64,000 nt of DNA from Brachynemurus nebulosus (GCA_035578155.1 JAPWDM010000001.1:166939498-167003497), one strand, 5' to 3'; counted from the first letter of the stretch, positions 53,031 through 64,000 are shown. A program made the numbers and translations. The notes: a model not told the origin generated them from the sequence alone.

Positions 53031-53617
53031 TGACGTATTTTCATAATAATTATATGCAAGTAGGTATAGTAAAATATATTAACAAAAAATTTAGAATTAC
53101 TTATAATCACAAATGTGATTAAATCAAGCAGACGTATGTGATAATTACATTTTTTAAATAATTATATGAAACAAAATTTATAAACAAATAACACTAGGCA
53201 ACAAAAAACTCTTTTTTTCCTCGCGAACGAATTTATGTAATTCGTATTCCTCATGCCTTCTATAATGTAGAAACGTAAATAAAACATTTTAGTCACGTCA
53301 CAGTTATGTGAAAATAACTGTGTTTATTTATGTTTCAATATTTAATGTTATTTTTAAAGAAAAAAATTATGTGGAACTAAAAAACAAACTTTTCTTAATC
53401 TTTCTTTGTCTGTTGTTTGTAGTTCGAGGTCGAAGCTTTCCTAATTAACACTAGAATCATACGTGCTCGTCAAATTGACGACCAAACTTCTCTACCTGCT
53501 CCAGTACTACAACTTGTCGTTGCTTGTCTGTTCTAAAACTTCTAGTATCTAATTTATTTGTTATGATAACACAGAAGACGTACAAATTTTGTTTATAGTT
53601 GCTGTCGTTTTGTTTAT

Positions 53618-53854
53618 CGCCTTCCTAGAATGAAAGTGGGATATCTGGGAAATTTTCGATTTTCATTTTTAGTACTACGTAATAGATAAGTCAATTAGTT
53701 ATATAATTTTGTAGTTCGTAGGATATATAATTTTTGAAGGGCATTGCTTTAAATCTCAAGGTCACCATTTAAATTAATGTATTATTAAGATTTAAAATGC
53801 CGTTGTCTCAAAAGTAACATTTCCCAGATATCTCACTTTCATACTAGGAAGGCG
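53618..53854. mobile_element. MITE nested in the CACTA-like element
   Basis: 237 bp with 30-plus bp inverted ends (CGCCTTCCTAG ... ATATCTGGGAAAT), flanked by TTAT on both sides. Confidence 0.75.
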
Positions 53855-54592
53855 TTATATTAAAATAGTGTGCGTCAATTTGACGACGATGTATGATTAA
53901 CGTATGTTTTTTTTTTCTTAAGATTTTGTAGCTTACATATAAAAGTTTTCCTAATTTTTCTAAAATTTATTAAAGATATGGATGTTATAATTAATATATT
54001 CAGTGATAATGATAATGTGAAAGATAATTAAATTACAGCTGTTTGACTTATAGAGACGACATAATACTGAAATTTTAATAATTGAATCGAAAACCAAAGA
54101 ATGCGTTTCAAGTGACTTAATAAAAGATTAATAATTTATTTTGTGGAAAGTATTTTAATTTGTATTATTTTTTGAGATCTTATTCGAAAAATTACTAACA
54201 AATTTTAGAAAATTTAGAAATGTGCCTAATAAGGAAATAACTAGGTACATATCTACGGGAATATTTGTGACCGAGAAACTTCATATTCCGTAGAGTCACA
54301 CATGTCCATCGACTGATAATAGTTCATAAATTAATTATTTGAAAGACATGTCTTATGATACAATTGATGTATCTATCTATTTTTTATTTTATTTAATTTT
54401 ATAATGAAAATATGCTTTGATAAAAATATTAAAAAAATTAATTAATATTTATATTAAAAAATTTTTCCAAATGCAATTTTTTTGAATATTTTGTTCGCTT
54501 TGAAGTATTGTTATGTAAAAATATGTTTTTTGCAAATAAACTCTAAAATTCTCCCTAAAAAGTCCATTCGTCAAATTGACAACGATGTATGA

Positions 54593-55190
54593 TTACCGTT
54601 TCTCGTAGACCAACGTATGATTCTCCATTTCCAAGTCCATTTCCGAGTCTCCAAGCATTGTAGAATTCCATTTTCCTAGATAACGTTTTTCCATAGTAGC
54701 AATATCTTGGTGGAAACGTTCTCCGTTTTCATCACTGACGTCCCCCATATTTTTAGGGAAAAAATCTAAATGAGAGTGCAAAAAATGTATTTTCAAAAAC
54801 ATATTGGAGTACTCCATTTTATGATAAGATTGTAATACTTTCTCAGTTATGTCGACGAATTCAGAAAATTTGCGATTTCTAAGAAAGTTTTTCGTGATTT
54901 CAGTAAATGACAACCAGGTTTCCTTTTCTATTTCATTTAAGGTTGAAATGAAAGCTGAGTCCTTTACAAACTTTTTGACATCTGGATATCTGGATTTACA
55001 AATATTCCTTTTTTGATTTTGGCGTCGCTCACAGAAGAAAATTTTTTTCTCGAAAATTGAAAGCCTGGCGCCTCTGTGCTCTCACGAAGCCTTTGATAAG
55101 TCCTAGTTTTATGTGAAGTGGTGGTAATATTTCTGTAAGCGACTCAGTCAAAGGTTTAAACTCTACATTTTTCTATCTTGGAACATAGGC
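54593..55190 (-). pseudogene. Decayed transposon ORF of an arthropod-wide family
   Basis: A clean 106-codon stretch at 54593-54913 reads HSHLDFFPKN, SDENGERFHQDI and MEKRYLGKW. Upstream, with frame breaks between, the same strand reads VEFKPLTES, then ILPPLHIKLGLIKGFV. I recognise this order from uncharacterised proteins common in arthropod genomes. Function has not been shown in what I know; its place inside CACTA-type inverted ends suggests a transposase. Broken by frameshifts and stops. Confidence 0.65.
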
Positions 55191-55348
55191 CAGATTTTTT
55201 GAACGTAATGCATATTTTTTGCTTGCTGATGTATCTACTCTTTGAGACGTGATTGAGCAAAACTAATATTTTTCTAGTATCAGAAGTGACACCACCTACA
55301 AACTTTACGGTATATTTTGCTCGAATATTTTTTAGTGTTGCCTAGTGT

Positions 55349-55683
55349 AATTTGCGACGATATTTGGATGAATCGATTTGAATAAATTTAATTTCGTAAA
55401 ATTATTATATTTAAATAATAAGGTAAAAAAATTTGATAAACAAATAATTAAAAAAATAATTAATGTCAATTTTCATTCACAAAATAGGAAAATCGCATTA
55501 TTTTATTTTTTTAAATTTTTTGTTATAAAAGAAAAAGGATCTCAGAAAATGAACTAAATTTTTTTCGGTCCTTTTTTCAATATTTAAATAATAAAAACAT
55601 AAATTTCAATCACATTTAAATATCTTAAAAATATCGAAGAGTGATAGAGCTCTACTGCTTACGGCTTTTTATTTTATGTATTG
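55349..55683. other. AT-rich spacer, nothing recognised
   Basis: No ORF or repeat that I can support. Confidence 0.5.
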
Positions 55684-56053
55684 TAGCGTAAAAGTCCCTA
55701 TACCCGCTATACCCGAACGCGTTCAATACTCGAACAGTTTTGATATTTTATATATACCTCATTTCAGATACAATTGATCATGCGTTTTCGCTAAAAAATT
55801 AAATAATTCTTATATTCGAAACAAATCAACCTTCAATTCTTTTCTAAGGACAAACTTCAAATTTAAAATTTACGTAAATGCAATAATGAAAGATATAAAG
55901 ACAAGAAAACTGAAATTATTTAAATTCAAAGTGACGAAGCATGGTTAAATTTAACTGAAATAGACCATATTAATGAAGTTATTTCTAAAAAAAAACCGAT
56001 AAATATTAAAACTGAGTATTGAACGCGTTCGGATATAGGGGCTGTTACGCTAA
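55684..56053. mobile_element. MITE with TAGCGTAA ends
   Basis: 370 bp. Inverted ends of about 40 bp include CGAACGCGTTCAATACTC and its complement. The interior shares ATATTAATGAAGTTATTTCT with 47733-47978, so the two are relatives with diverged termini. Confidence 0.75.
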
Positions 56054-56138
56054 TTATTTTTTTAGCGAGCTTAAGCATTAAGGTTACTCAGGGTAACTAG
56101 ATAAATGGACCAGCGGTTTTTTTCTAGAAAGCTGTGAG

Positions 56139-56383
56139 TAGTGGTGGATTAACCTAAGTGCCGCCCTAGACATCGTGAAAAATGTCGCCCCTGCTTTTCC
56201 CTTAAAAAGAAAAAAAAACATTTCATAATATCTCTTAGCACTTTTTTCTAAAAAAAGTAAGTGACGAGCAAAAAAAAACTTCAAATTCTAAATTTAGCTG
56301 CCCTTTTTGGTCCAAATTTGCCGCCCCTAAAATCTGCCACTCTAGGCTTCAGCCTACTTATCCTGCTGGTAAATCCACCACTA
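56139..56383. mobile_element. hAT-like MITE with TAGTGGTGGATT ends
   Basis: 245 bp, ends TAGTGGTGGATT / AATCCACCACTA, flanked by an 8-bp duplication with one mismatch (GCTGTGAG / CCTGTGAG). Confidence 0.8.
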
Positions 56384-56475
56384 CCTGTGAGGGAAATTTG
56401 ATTTTTACCAGTTAGAAACTCTGCTGGATTGCAATCTCATCCTCAAACAACATGCTTAATCTTCCACTATGTAAT

Positions 56476-56671
56476 CAGGCCCGACAAGAGGGTGGGGTAG
56501 CCGGGGTTGCAGCTCCGGTACCCGGGCTTGAGGAAGGGGCCCGTATCTGTCGGTAGAGAGCCCGTAAAAAAAGTTAAGAATTTTTTTTTGTTCACCACTT
56601 ACTTTTTTGGGAGAAAATTTTTAAAAAATGCGGCTTATTCCCGGGGCCCTTCATTTCTCTCCACGGCCCTG
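56476..56671 (-). mobile_element. GC-rich hAT-like MITE, copy 2
   Basis: Reverse copy of the element at 47466-47661, ends CAGGCCCGAC / CACGGCCCTG, 8-bp duplication TATGTAAT / TGTGTAAT with one mismatch. Confidence 0.8.
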
Positions 56672-57067
56672 TGTGTAATGGCTGCTGTGATATTAGTTGG
56701 TGATTTTTAGCACTGAATTTTTTGAAAACAACCTGTTGCAGTCATCGTTAAAAGAAAAATCCACAGAAACACAGTAAATACTATTATTGTAATTATTAGT
56801 TTAGCATATAAAAGCATAATATAAATATGAATTAATATTATCAGTTCTTTTTTTCTACTAGCATTAAGCCTGAAGGAGGTGTTCCATTTACCTCAATGTT
56901 TTTGTGAAATAGGGGTAAATGGGCTAGGTGCTTGGGGTAATTGGATCCGCCCTGAGCCCAGTTAGCCCAGAAGGACTATAATGACCACAGAAGAGCCTCT
57001 GAAGGATTCAAAAGGTGAATACTGTATTATTAAAGTGTATGGTAAAACCCCAACTAAAATCAGACTA

Positions 57068-57599
57068 CAGCTGAACTCTTTTTTATGCGGTCCGTTTTTG
57101 TGCGATTTTTTTTATGCGGTTTGTAAAAAATGGCCATTAAAATGCATAATTGAATCAAAATCACGAGACAGTAAGAAACTTAAACAATTACTATAATAAC
57201 TTTCTTTGATAAAAATACTTTTTAACGGCTTTTAAGCATTTAATCAATACATTGCATAAGAACATAAGTTATTGCATCATTTAATTTTGTTAAAGATGTA
57301 TTTTTCAAAATTTTCATAATATTATAAAATTGAAATAAAATGTTTCTACGTGTAAATTTATGCTTTATATTGTTTATAGAAGCAACGTCTAAGGAAATTT
57401 CTAAGTTTTGAGCGTTTAGAGTGATGCTTTTTCAATGAAATTTTTTTTATGCGGTCCCGACCAACCGCACAAAAAAAGTTTTTTGTACAGTCTGGTTCAA
57501 ACTATACTGTTTATAGCTATTTATGATATTTTTGAATATATTTTTTTTATGCGATTTTTTTTGCAGTCCCTATCCACCGCACAAAAAAGAGCTCAGCTG
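57068..57599. mobile_element. pogo-like MITE inside the coding remnant
   Basis: 532 bp, ends CAGCTGAACTCTTTTTTATG / complement of CAGCTGAGCTCTTTTTTGTG, TA on both sides (57066-57067, 57600-57601). Internal TATGCGGT words repeat near both ends. It splits the host ORF. Confidence 0.8.
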
Positions 57600-57890
57600 T
57601 ATATGTAACCAAGGTGAATCATTGCACAAACAGTGGCTATGATGTTACATTTATGAAAAGACATCCTAACACAATGAAATTTGTTGAAACAGCTGAAAAT
57701 TCCTTTGTTCCGAAGAACAAAATAGTACGGAAATTACCACAGTCGATAAAAAACAGTTCTGCTAGATATAAGGACATGATTAGTTTCAATGTTGATTTCA
57801 GTGACTTGACAAATATGGTATACAGTTAGCAACAAAAGTATTTGGACAAAATTTTGAGGCAAAATTTTTTTTTAGATTTATACCATAAAT

Positions 57891-58836
57891 CAGGGGTGGC
57901 CAACCCAACTGATCTTGCGGGCCACTATGGAAGCGCATCATAACTCCGCGGGCCGCATATAAAATTATGTGTTCCTATACACGGTGGTCCTTTTTAATAT
58001 ATGCATCAAAATATCTCGCCAGAGGCGCCACCTATCAAAAAATGACCTTTACAAAAGTTGTTAGGTACGAAGGGGGACATTAAATGGTGACCTTAAATTT
58101 AACCTTGACCTTTATTTTCAAGGTCATTTGAGGTCAAGTCGTATTTTTCATATGGGAAGCCCTATTTTGTATTTCGGATTCTGAACGAGCGTGAAATTTC
58201 ACGTCAAAAATGATGTGAACATAATTTTTTTTATTGACCTTAAGAGGTCAATTCAAGGACAAATCATTTTAGAATACGCAATAGAATATCCCGTTAGGAT
58301 AGCCCCCTAATAAAAAATGACTTCAACCGTAATTTTATTTGACGTTACTAACGTGATGTAAGTTTCGGTATATTCTAACGGGATATTCTATTGCGTAATT
58401 TAAAATGGTTTGTCCTTGAATTGACCTCTGAAGATCAATAAAAAAAATTATGTTCACATCATTTTTGGCGTGAAATTTCACGCTCTTTCAGAATCCGATA
58501 TACAAAATAGGGCTTCCCATATGAAAAATACGACTTGACTTCAAAATGATCTTGAGAATGAAGGTTAAGGTCAAATTTAAGGTCACTACTTAATGTCCCC
58601 CTTCGTACCTAACAACTTTTGTAAAGGTCATTTTTTGATAGGTGGCGCCTCTGGCGAGATATTTAGATGCATATATTAAAATGGCCCACCGTGTATATTA
58701 TGTATTTTTTTAATACATTGGTTTTCACTACCTTGGTTATTACAAAAAAAAAAAAAAAAATATATATATTTTGTACAAGTGTGATGAATCTCGCGGGCCA
58801 AAAAGTTTAAGACGGGTCGCGGCTTGGCCACCCCTG
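57891..58836. mobile_element. hAT-like element inside the mariner MITE
   Basis: Ends CAGGGGTGGCCAA / TTGGCCACCCCTG, 8-bp duplication CCATAAAT / CCTTAAAT with one mismatch. CAGGGGTGG termini are classic for hAT nonautonomous elements. Confidence 0.82.
57978..58695. mobile_element. Foldback element inside the hAT element
   Basis: About 718 bp made almost entirely of two inverted arms of roughly 330 bp (TACACGGTGGTCC ... TCTCGCCAGAGGCGCCACCT), centred near 58337. TA flanks both ends. It is the innermost of four nested insertions. Confidence 0.85.
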
Positions 58837-59420
58837 CCTTAAATATTGCTACTGACGTTATTAAATATGTATTAAAATAATTGCTACTATTTATCTTAAA
58901 ATGATGAAGAGACTGAATCTCGCCTTTATTTTTATTTAGATAAAATATACAAATAATATTTATTACATTTTAAATACGATGTTGCATTTGAAAGCCAGGA
59001 ATTAAATCTAAGCCCGTAAAAGCTTCCACTACTTTGAATCATAAGAGCTCACCACATTTCGAGTTTATCCTCCAAACCGTTTCCGATATACCGTCTTTAT
59101 AAAAACATCATAGGACACCTTAATAAAAATAACTAATTGTAAGTGAAAAATTCTTCAATTTGTCGTTTTAATATAAATGTATTTAACCTACATTATTAGG
59201 TTTATTTTAATATTATATTTATAACTCATAACACCAATAACAATTTCCAAGAAAAATTACAATTTTCTTCCTAATTGTCGTCCAAATACTTTTGTTGCTA
59301 ACTGTATATTAGCTATTTGCTAACTATAAGCTTATTTGCTAACTGTATAAGAAAACCAGAAAAAGATAGTAAATTAAGTTGGTTCATGTGTTAATCAGCT
59401 GTTAATTTTTATATTTGATA

Positions 59421-59613
59421 GATTTGAGCGTTACTTTATGGTATTCCATTTTAAAAATAAAAAGACAATTTTTACTTTACTAATACCACTTTATTTAAAG
59501 TTTTAAATATCTGTGACATGTTGGCCCGTATGACCATTGACTGTTCGTCAATGGCCATACGGGCCGAAACATGTCACAGAAATTTAAAACTTTAAATAAA
59601 GTGGCATTAGTAA
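59421..59613. repeat. Hairpin MITE, GATTTGAGCG family, copy 2
   Basis: Begins GATTTGAGCGTTACTTTATG like 39975, then a hairpin with arms of about 65 bp meeting near 59540. The stem core (TGTGACATGTTGGCCCGTAT) differs from that of copy 1. Confidence 0.72.
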
Positions 59614-59630
59614 CTAATCATTTAGACTTA

Positions 59631-60676
59631 CAAGGAGATGCACCCAGAGTAAAATTCAGGTTTTTTATGAAACTTCGCTGGTGCGTAGTATAGGTAAAAA
59701 TAAGGGACCCGTATTTTTTTTTATCGGCCATCGTCCACGTTTACGCGGTGAAACCACCTCCTAAATTTGGGGGTTCAAATCGTATTTCTTAAGATACCTC
59801 AAAAACTATAAGAGATAGAGGAAAACTTTAAATTGATGAAATGTTACTCTTTGAAAGGTCTATTCACCTGTATAGGTTAAACCAGGGCTGGGTTCATACG
59901 AGGGGCTAGAGGGGTGAAAATGTGGGTAAATTTTCTTGCACAGCCGGAATGGTTCAATGTATCAAATTTTTGCCACTATAAATAGAAAGAGCACCAAAAA
60001 TAAGGGGATACGTGTTTTTGCGTTTTTTCGAAATATGTCTGGTATCCAAGTCACATAAGGAAGAAAAACATAGGGTAGATTATGTAGTATTATTATTGAT
60101 TGCAAATACGTCCTATATTTTTTTATTTTTATGTTTATTTTCATCATGAAAATGTAAATTTTTACTTTTCCATAATGATTCATGTATTTTTCAGTACTCA
60201 ATTAATTGGTAATTTAGCCATGTGTATATTTGGTTACTCATATTCGATATTTTTTATACCTATTTCTGCGAAAGCTCTCTGGTCTGCAAGTTTTAATGAG
60301 TGTTCGACAAGAAGCAATAATCTTCCATTCAACAACTGCATTTATCTTCTTACAAATTTGTTTTTAACCAAATAAATGCGGTTTCCATTTTCATCCCTCC
60401 AGCCCTCCTTATGAACCCAGCCCTGGTTTAACCTACACAGATGAATAGGTCTTTCAAAGAGTAACATTTCGTCAATTTAAAGTTTTCCTCTATCTCTTAT
60501 AGTTTTCGAGATATCTTAAGAAATACGATTTTAACCTCCAACTTTAGGGGCTGGTTTCACCCCGTAAACGTGGACGATGGCAGATAAAAAAAATAGGAGT
60601 CCCTTATTTTTACCTACACTACACACCAGCGAAGTTTCATCAAAATCCCGAATTTCACTCTGGGTGCATCTCCTTG
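59631..60676. mobile_element. Foldback element with ~310-bp arms
   Basis: Inverted ends CAAGGAGATGCACCCAGAGT and complement. Arms at about 59631-59930 and 60375-60676 match throughout (e.g. AACTATAAGAGATAGAGGAA). The 440-bp loop is AT-rich and noncoding. Confidence 0.85.
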
Positions 60677-60866
60677 TTAATGAAACTAGACCCACATGGT
60701 CCAGTTACCCCGTTTCCAGGAGGTAACTGAGTACATGCATTATGTATTTTTTTTTACATAAGTTCAATGTAAAGAATGTTAAGTTTCACACTCATTTATT
60801 GAGTAGTACGTATTTAATTCTATAAAAAAATAATTAAGGACTTTAAAAGTATGAAACATGATATTT
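60677..60866. other. Spacer, nothing recognised
   Basis: AT-rich with a short CCAGTTACCCCGTTTCC-type stretch; no gene. Confidence 0.4.
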
Positions 60867-61487
60867 ATAGTTGAAAAAATATTCCCAGACACTTTAGTAG
60901 GTTTCCTTTTTTCTTGTCCTTGTCGTACACTCTTCAACACTACACAAGTGTTCTTAATCAGTGGTTTTTATTTAGTTTTTTAAATATGTGACATAATAAT
61001 ATTTCCTCTTCACAAAGTTAGAAAAATGATGCAATACTGTATAGAAAAGTGAAATATGTTATTTTCAATTAGAATAAACTATTTTTGTTTGATTTTAACT
61101 GATTTGAAAATTCTAAGCAGTACATATTGACATTCACTGATTTTTGTTTTTCAAAATTATATTTTTTTGATAGTATTAAATATTTTGCAATGAATCCAGT
61201 CATTCAGTTATTTTATGTATATGCTTACAGTTAAGTTATAATATATCATGAATGTCATTTTTTTCGGTTGCTTTGAGAAATATTCTTCTCCAATCAAATT
61301 ATTATTGAATAAACAGAATTTACATAAAAATATAAAATAGTGTTATTATTTATTATTATTTCGTAACCTAATGTTCAATTAGTACCCTGTGCACTGTTTA
61401 ATTGTTTGACTGGAATTAGAAAAAGACAATCATACGTTGACAAAGAAACTACCAAAAGTGTCTGGGAATATTTTTTCAACTATATTG
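60867..61487. mobile_element. Inverted-repeat element (tentative)
   Basis: Ends TAGTTGAAAAAATATTCCCA and complement (60867-60910 and 61440-61487). Interior AT-rich, noncoding. No clear target duplication. Confidence 0.55.
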
Positions 61488-61731
61488 GTATGTTTAAAAT
61501 GAAAAATAACTTGGCCACGTTGTAAAAACATGGCCCATTTATCCCGAGTAAAATTAAATAAATTTGATTTTAAACCCAATATTTCTGAGAACAAAAAAGA
61601 AAAAATTGTAATTTACGATTTCTAAAAAATTTTCCGACGAGAGATGGAAGTTGACCGTAGCCTTAAAGCGCATTTAAACATGATTTTTATTTACTATTTG
61701 TCTTTTTTTTAATATAAGAGTGAAAATATAT

Positions 61732-63236
61732 TGGATGTGGCTATTTATACATACAGTATGTATAACTAATTGGCTATTTATACATACAGTATGTATACGC
61801 AATTGGCTATTTATACATACAGTATGTATACGAAATTGGCTATTTATACATATATAGTGTGTATATGAAATTAGCTGTTTATACATAATTATGTGTATAC
61901 TGAATTGGCTATTTAAACCTACAGTATGTAGTTATGTACTACCTAAAGCTAAACTGTATACGCAGTTGGCTACTTATACATACTGATTGAATGCGCTATT
62001 ATTACAATTAATATTTTTTTAATAACTACACCATTATAATAACCGAATACCTCCGATTGTGCTGAATTATTTTTTTACATAATATTTTTGGCTTAAGAAG
62101 TTATCCCCTAAACGGATTTCTGGCGACGAGGACCGGAAGTGTATTTTTCAACCCTTTGAATGTCAAGTCTAGGAATTACTAAAAAATGTTTTCCGTTACC
62201 ATAGCAACAAAAATTAAAGGTCGATTCTTATGGAACTTGGTGAGTAGCACAAAAAAGAAATAATGAAGTTTTTCGATATTTTGCTTAGTTTTCGTGATAT
62301 TACGAGTCAAATTTGAAAAACTTACTATATTGGATAGACAATTACGGTAGGTATATTACGGCTTGTATTGATAGAAGTAAGTGGAAAATGGACCGGACAA
62401 CATTAAAACCTCATTTTCAGGCAAAGGGTAATTAAATAATTTTGAAGTCATTACACGCCGAGACATATTTGTAAATAATTACCCTTTGCCCAAGAATGAG
62501 GTTTCATTGGTGATGTCCCGTTCATTTTTCACTAATTTCTATGAATAAAAACCAAAATATACCATTCAAAAATTATATTTAAAACTGAGTTTATATCCGT
62601 AAAAATTGATACTACGTATATGTGTATGTGTGTAATATAAAATTCATTATCTCTTATAGTAAGTTTTAGAAATACAACACATATTATCTCGAAAAGTAAA
62701 CAGGATATCGAAAAAATTTGTTCTTCCTTTTTTGTTCCATTGATCAAATTCTATAAGAATCTGCCTCAAATTTTTTATTACCATAACAAAGGAAACCTTT
62801 TTCTAGTCCTCAGATATACAACTTCCGGTTCGCGTCGCCAAAAATCCGTTCTTAAGCTAAAAAGATTATACAAAATTCAATCGGTGGTACGCGAGAATTT
62901 CGTTATTATTAGAATCGATAAATTTGTTATTATAAGTTATTTTACTGTCACCAGTGGAAAAGTCCATTTTAATTCGCGCACCACGAAATTTTGACGATAT
63001 TTTTGGTGCTCAATGTGTGCATTATACTTACATCAGAAATTACGGTAATTCTGAATAAGTAGTCAACTGCGTATATAAACTGGATGTTTAAACAAAATAT
63101 TCCATATACATACTGTATGTATAAATAGCCAATTTCGTATACATACTGTATGTATAAATAGCCAATTGCGTATACATACTGTATGTATAAATAGCCAATT
63201 GTGTATACATACTGTATGTATAAATAGCCACATCCA
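61732..63236. mobile_element. 1.5-kb foldback element with tandem-repeat arms
   Basis: Each end starts TGGATGTGGCTATTTATACA and continues as tandem ~33-bp units (GGCTATTTATACATACAGTA plus GTATACGNAATT). There are about six units on the left (61732-61990) and about four on the right (63090-63236). Inner arms also pair (GGATTTCTGGCGACG near 62115 with CGTCGCCAAAAATCC near 62834). At the axis is a smaller hairpin (62395-62517). The design recalls Foldback/Galileo-type elements. AT-rich words AATATAT flank both ends. Confidence 0.8.
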
Positions 63237-63246
63237 AATATATTTG

Positions 63247-63431
63247 TAGGACCGTGGAGAGAAATGGTGGGCCCTGGGAATAAAGCACATAAAAATTTCT
63301 TCCCCCAAAAACAAGTGACGAGGAAAAAAAAGTTTTTTTTTTCCCGGGTCCCTACAGGCCCCTACGGGCTTCTTCTTCCAACCCGGCCCCGAGGCTATAA
63401 CCCCGGCTACTCCACCCTTTCGTCAGGCTTA
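63247..63431 (+). mobile_element. GC-rich hAT-like MITE, copy 3
   Basis: Diverged copy of 47466-47661 (GACCGTGGAGAGAAATGG to CGTCAGGCTTA), with an 8-bp duplication with one mismatch (TATATTTG / GATATTTG). It sits directly beside the foldback end. Confidence 0.75.
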
Positions 63432-63439
63432 GATATTTG

Positions 63440-64000
63440 CCACTCCTATAATTCTGTCACAAAAATACAAAGTTTTTCAAAATACAGTATAATTTCTGTT
63501 TCGTATATATATATATATAGGTATATCGACTGTGTACATTTTTGATGCATAAACTTATTATTGTCTTTTCAGAATAATAAAATGAAGATTGTCTGATATT
63601 TTGTGTCAAACATGCAAAATTGTTATATTACGAATGTGTGTAGTGAAGATGTAAGAAAAAAATGTAATTTTGGAATTGCTCCAACTGGCAATGAAACAAG
63701 AATATATAAACAAGAAAATAAATATTACATACAGAGATATCATTTTTAATTTTTTTTTTGTCTCGTGTGTCTATATCTGTAAAAGCATCTAAAAGTTTGG
63801 TTTTAAGGATCTGATAGTTAAATGATATAATTTTTCCTTTTTTTGGTCTGTAAATTGTAAAAATATGTAAATTAAGTTTATTGATTTTTGAATTCTCTTA
63901 TTTGTACATGATTAAAGAAAATTACAAAAGTATTTTTACCCTAAAAAAAACTTTGATCTTCATTTGTTGAAGAAATAACAAAATTTTTTGTCTGTTTGAG
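63440..64000. other. AT-rich intergenic end of window, nothing recognised
   Basis: Contains a TA microsatellite at about 63506-63521; no ORF or repeat that I can support. Confidence 0.5.

Larger units (their letters stand above)
53192..55347. mobile_element. DNA transposon with CACTAGGCAACA ends and TAA duplication
   Basis: 2156 bp. Ends CACTAGGCAACA and TGTTGCCTAGTG are exact inverted repeats, each flanked by TAA. CACTA-type termini with a 3-bp duplication suggest the CACTA/CMC superfamily. It carries a decayed ORF on the - strand (54593-55190) and a nested MITE (53618-53854). Confidence 0.75.
57823..59304. mobile_element. Tc1/mariner-like MITE
   Basis: Ends CAGTTAGCAACAAAAGTATT and complement (GTCCAAATACTTTTGTTGCT, then AACTG), TA duplication at 57821-57822 and 59305-59306. 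The interior is mostly other elements (57891-58836); no transposase is visible. Confidence 0.8.
56880..59360 (+). mobile_element. Old coding transposon remnant hosting nested insertions
   Basis: Two coding islands of one ORF remain: 56981-57066 (TTEEPLKDSKGEYCIIKVYG) and 57602-57822 (YVTKVNHCTN ... FVPKNKIVRKLPQ ... NVDFSDL). The pattern (GEYCIIKVYG, YVTKV, FMKRHP, KNKIVRKLPQ) recalls the C-terminal SH3-like tail seen in many insect transposon ORFs. Element borders are not clear; the outer limits given are approximate. Confidence 0.5.

Noticed and set aside
62740..62994. 84-codon ORF inside the foldback element
   Set aside because: It overlaps an inverted arm whose partner is noncoding at 62090-62160, so the frame is incidental.
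61674..63314. Repetitive ORFs with VCINSQLRIHT-type repeats
   Set aside because: They are direct translations of the tandem 33-bp foldback arms.

Overview
The window is eukaryotic, AT-rich, intron-bearing and dense in transposons. The two host genes (an ALDH1-type aldehyde dehydrogenase and a methylenetetrahydrofolate-reductase-like enzyme) and the transposon families point to an arthropod, most likely an insect; I cannot name the species.

Positions 1-38719 are one uninterrupted block of a single BEL/Pao LTR retrotransposon. The unit is: a 421-bp LTR (start TGTTGCAGCC, counted up to the primer-binding site), an 18-nt PBS, a leader of about 590 bp, one 1719-codon gag-pol ORF, and a 3' tail of about 240 bp. 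Units run on the + strand from 307 to about 16348 and on the - strand from about 16349 to 36855. The block ends in a mini-element with inverted LTRs (36858-38719). Neighbouring units share one LTR instead of having two each. Three gag-pol copies are intact (16993-22152, 24459-29618, 31088-36247). Three more are truncated or deleted. Junctions carry fold-back palindromes, filler DNA, a fragment of an unrelated transcript, PBS copies with the tRNA sequence instead of the element's own, and a 39-42 nt copy of the 3' half of mature tRNA-Tyr including the post-transcriptional CCA. Together these look like a block of aberrant reverse-transcription products. The left end lies outside the window; the right end at 38719 is a clean LTR terminus.

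The block sits in an intron of the ALDH gene (- strand; exons 46135-46170, 40198-40302, 39332-39904, 39168-39270). Codons 1-272 are here. The exons for the catalytic cysteine and the C-terminus would have to lie beyond the array, if they survive.

Positions 46171-64000 hold a compact three-exon MTHFR-like gene (50705-52045, +) and many DNA transposons: hAT elements with 8-bp target duplications, a Harbinger-like MITE inserted into its own sibling, pogo and Tc1/mariner-like MITEs, a CACTA-like element with a decayed arthropod transposon ORF, a foldback with tandem-repeat arms, and a region at 56880-59350 where elements nest four deep. I saw no CRISPR array, rRNA or complete tRNA gene.
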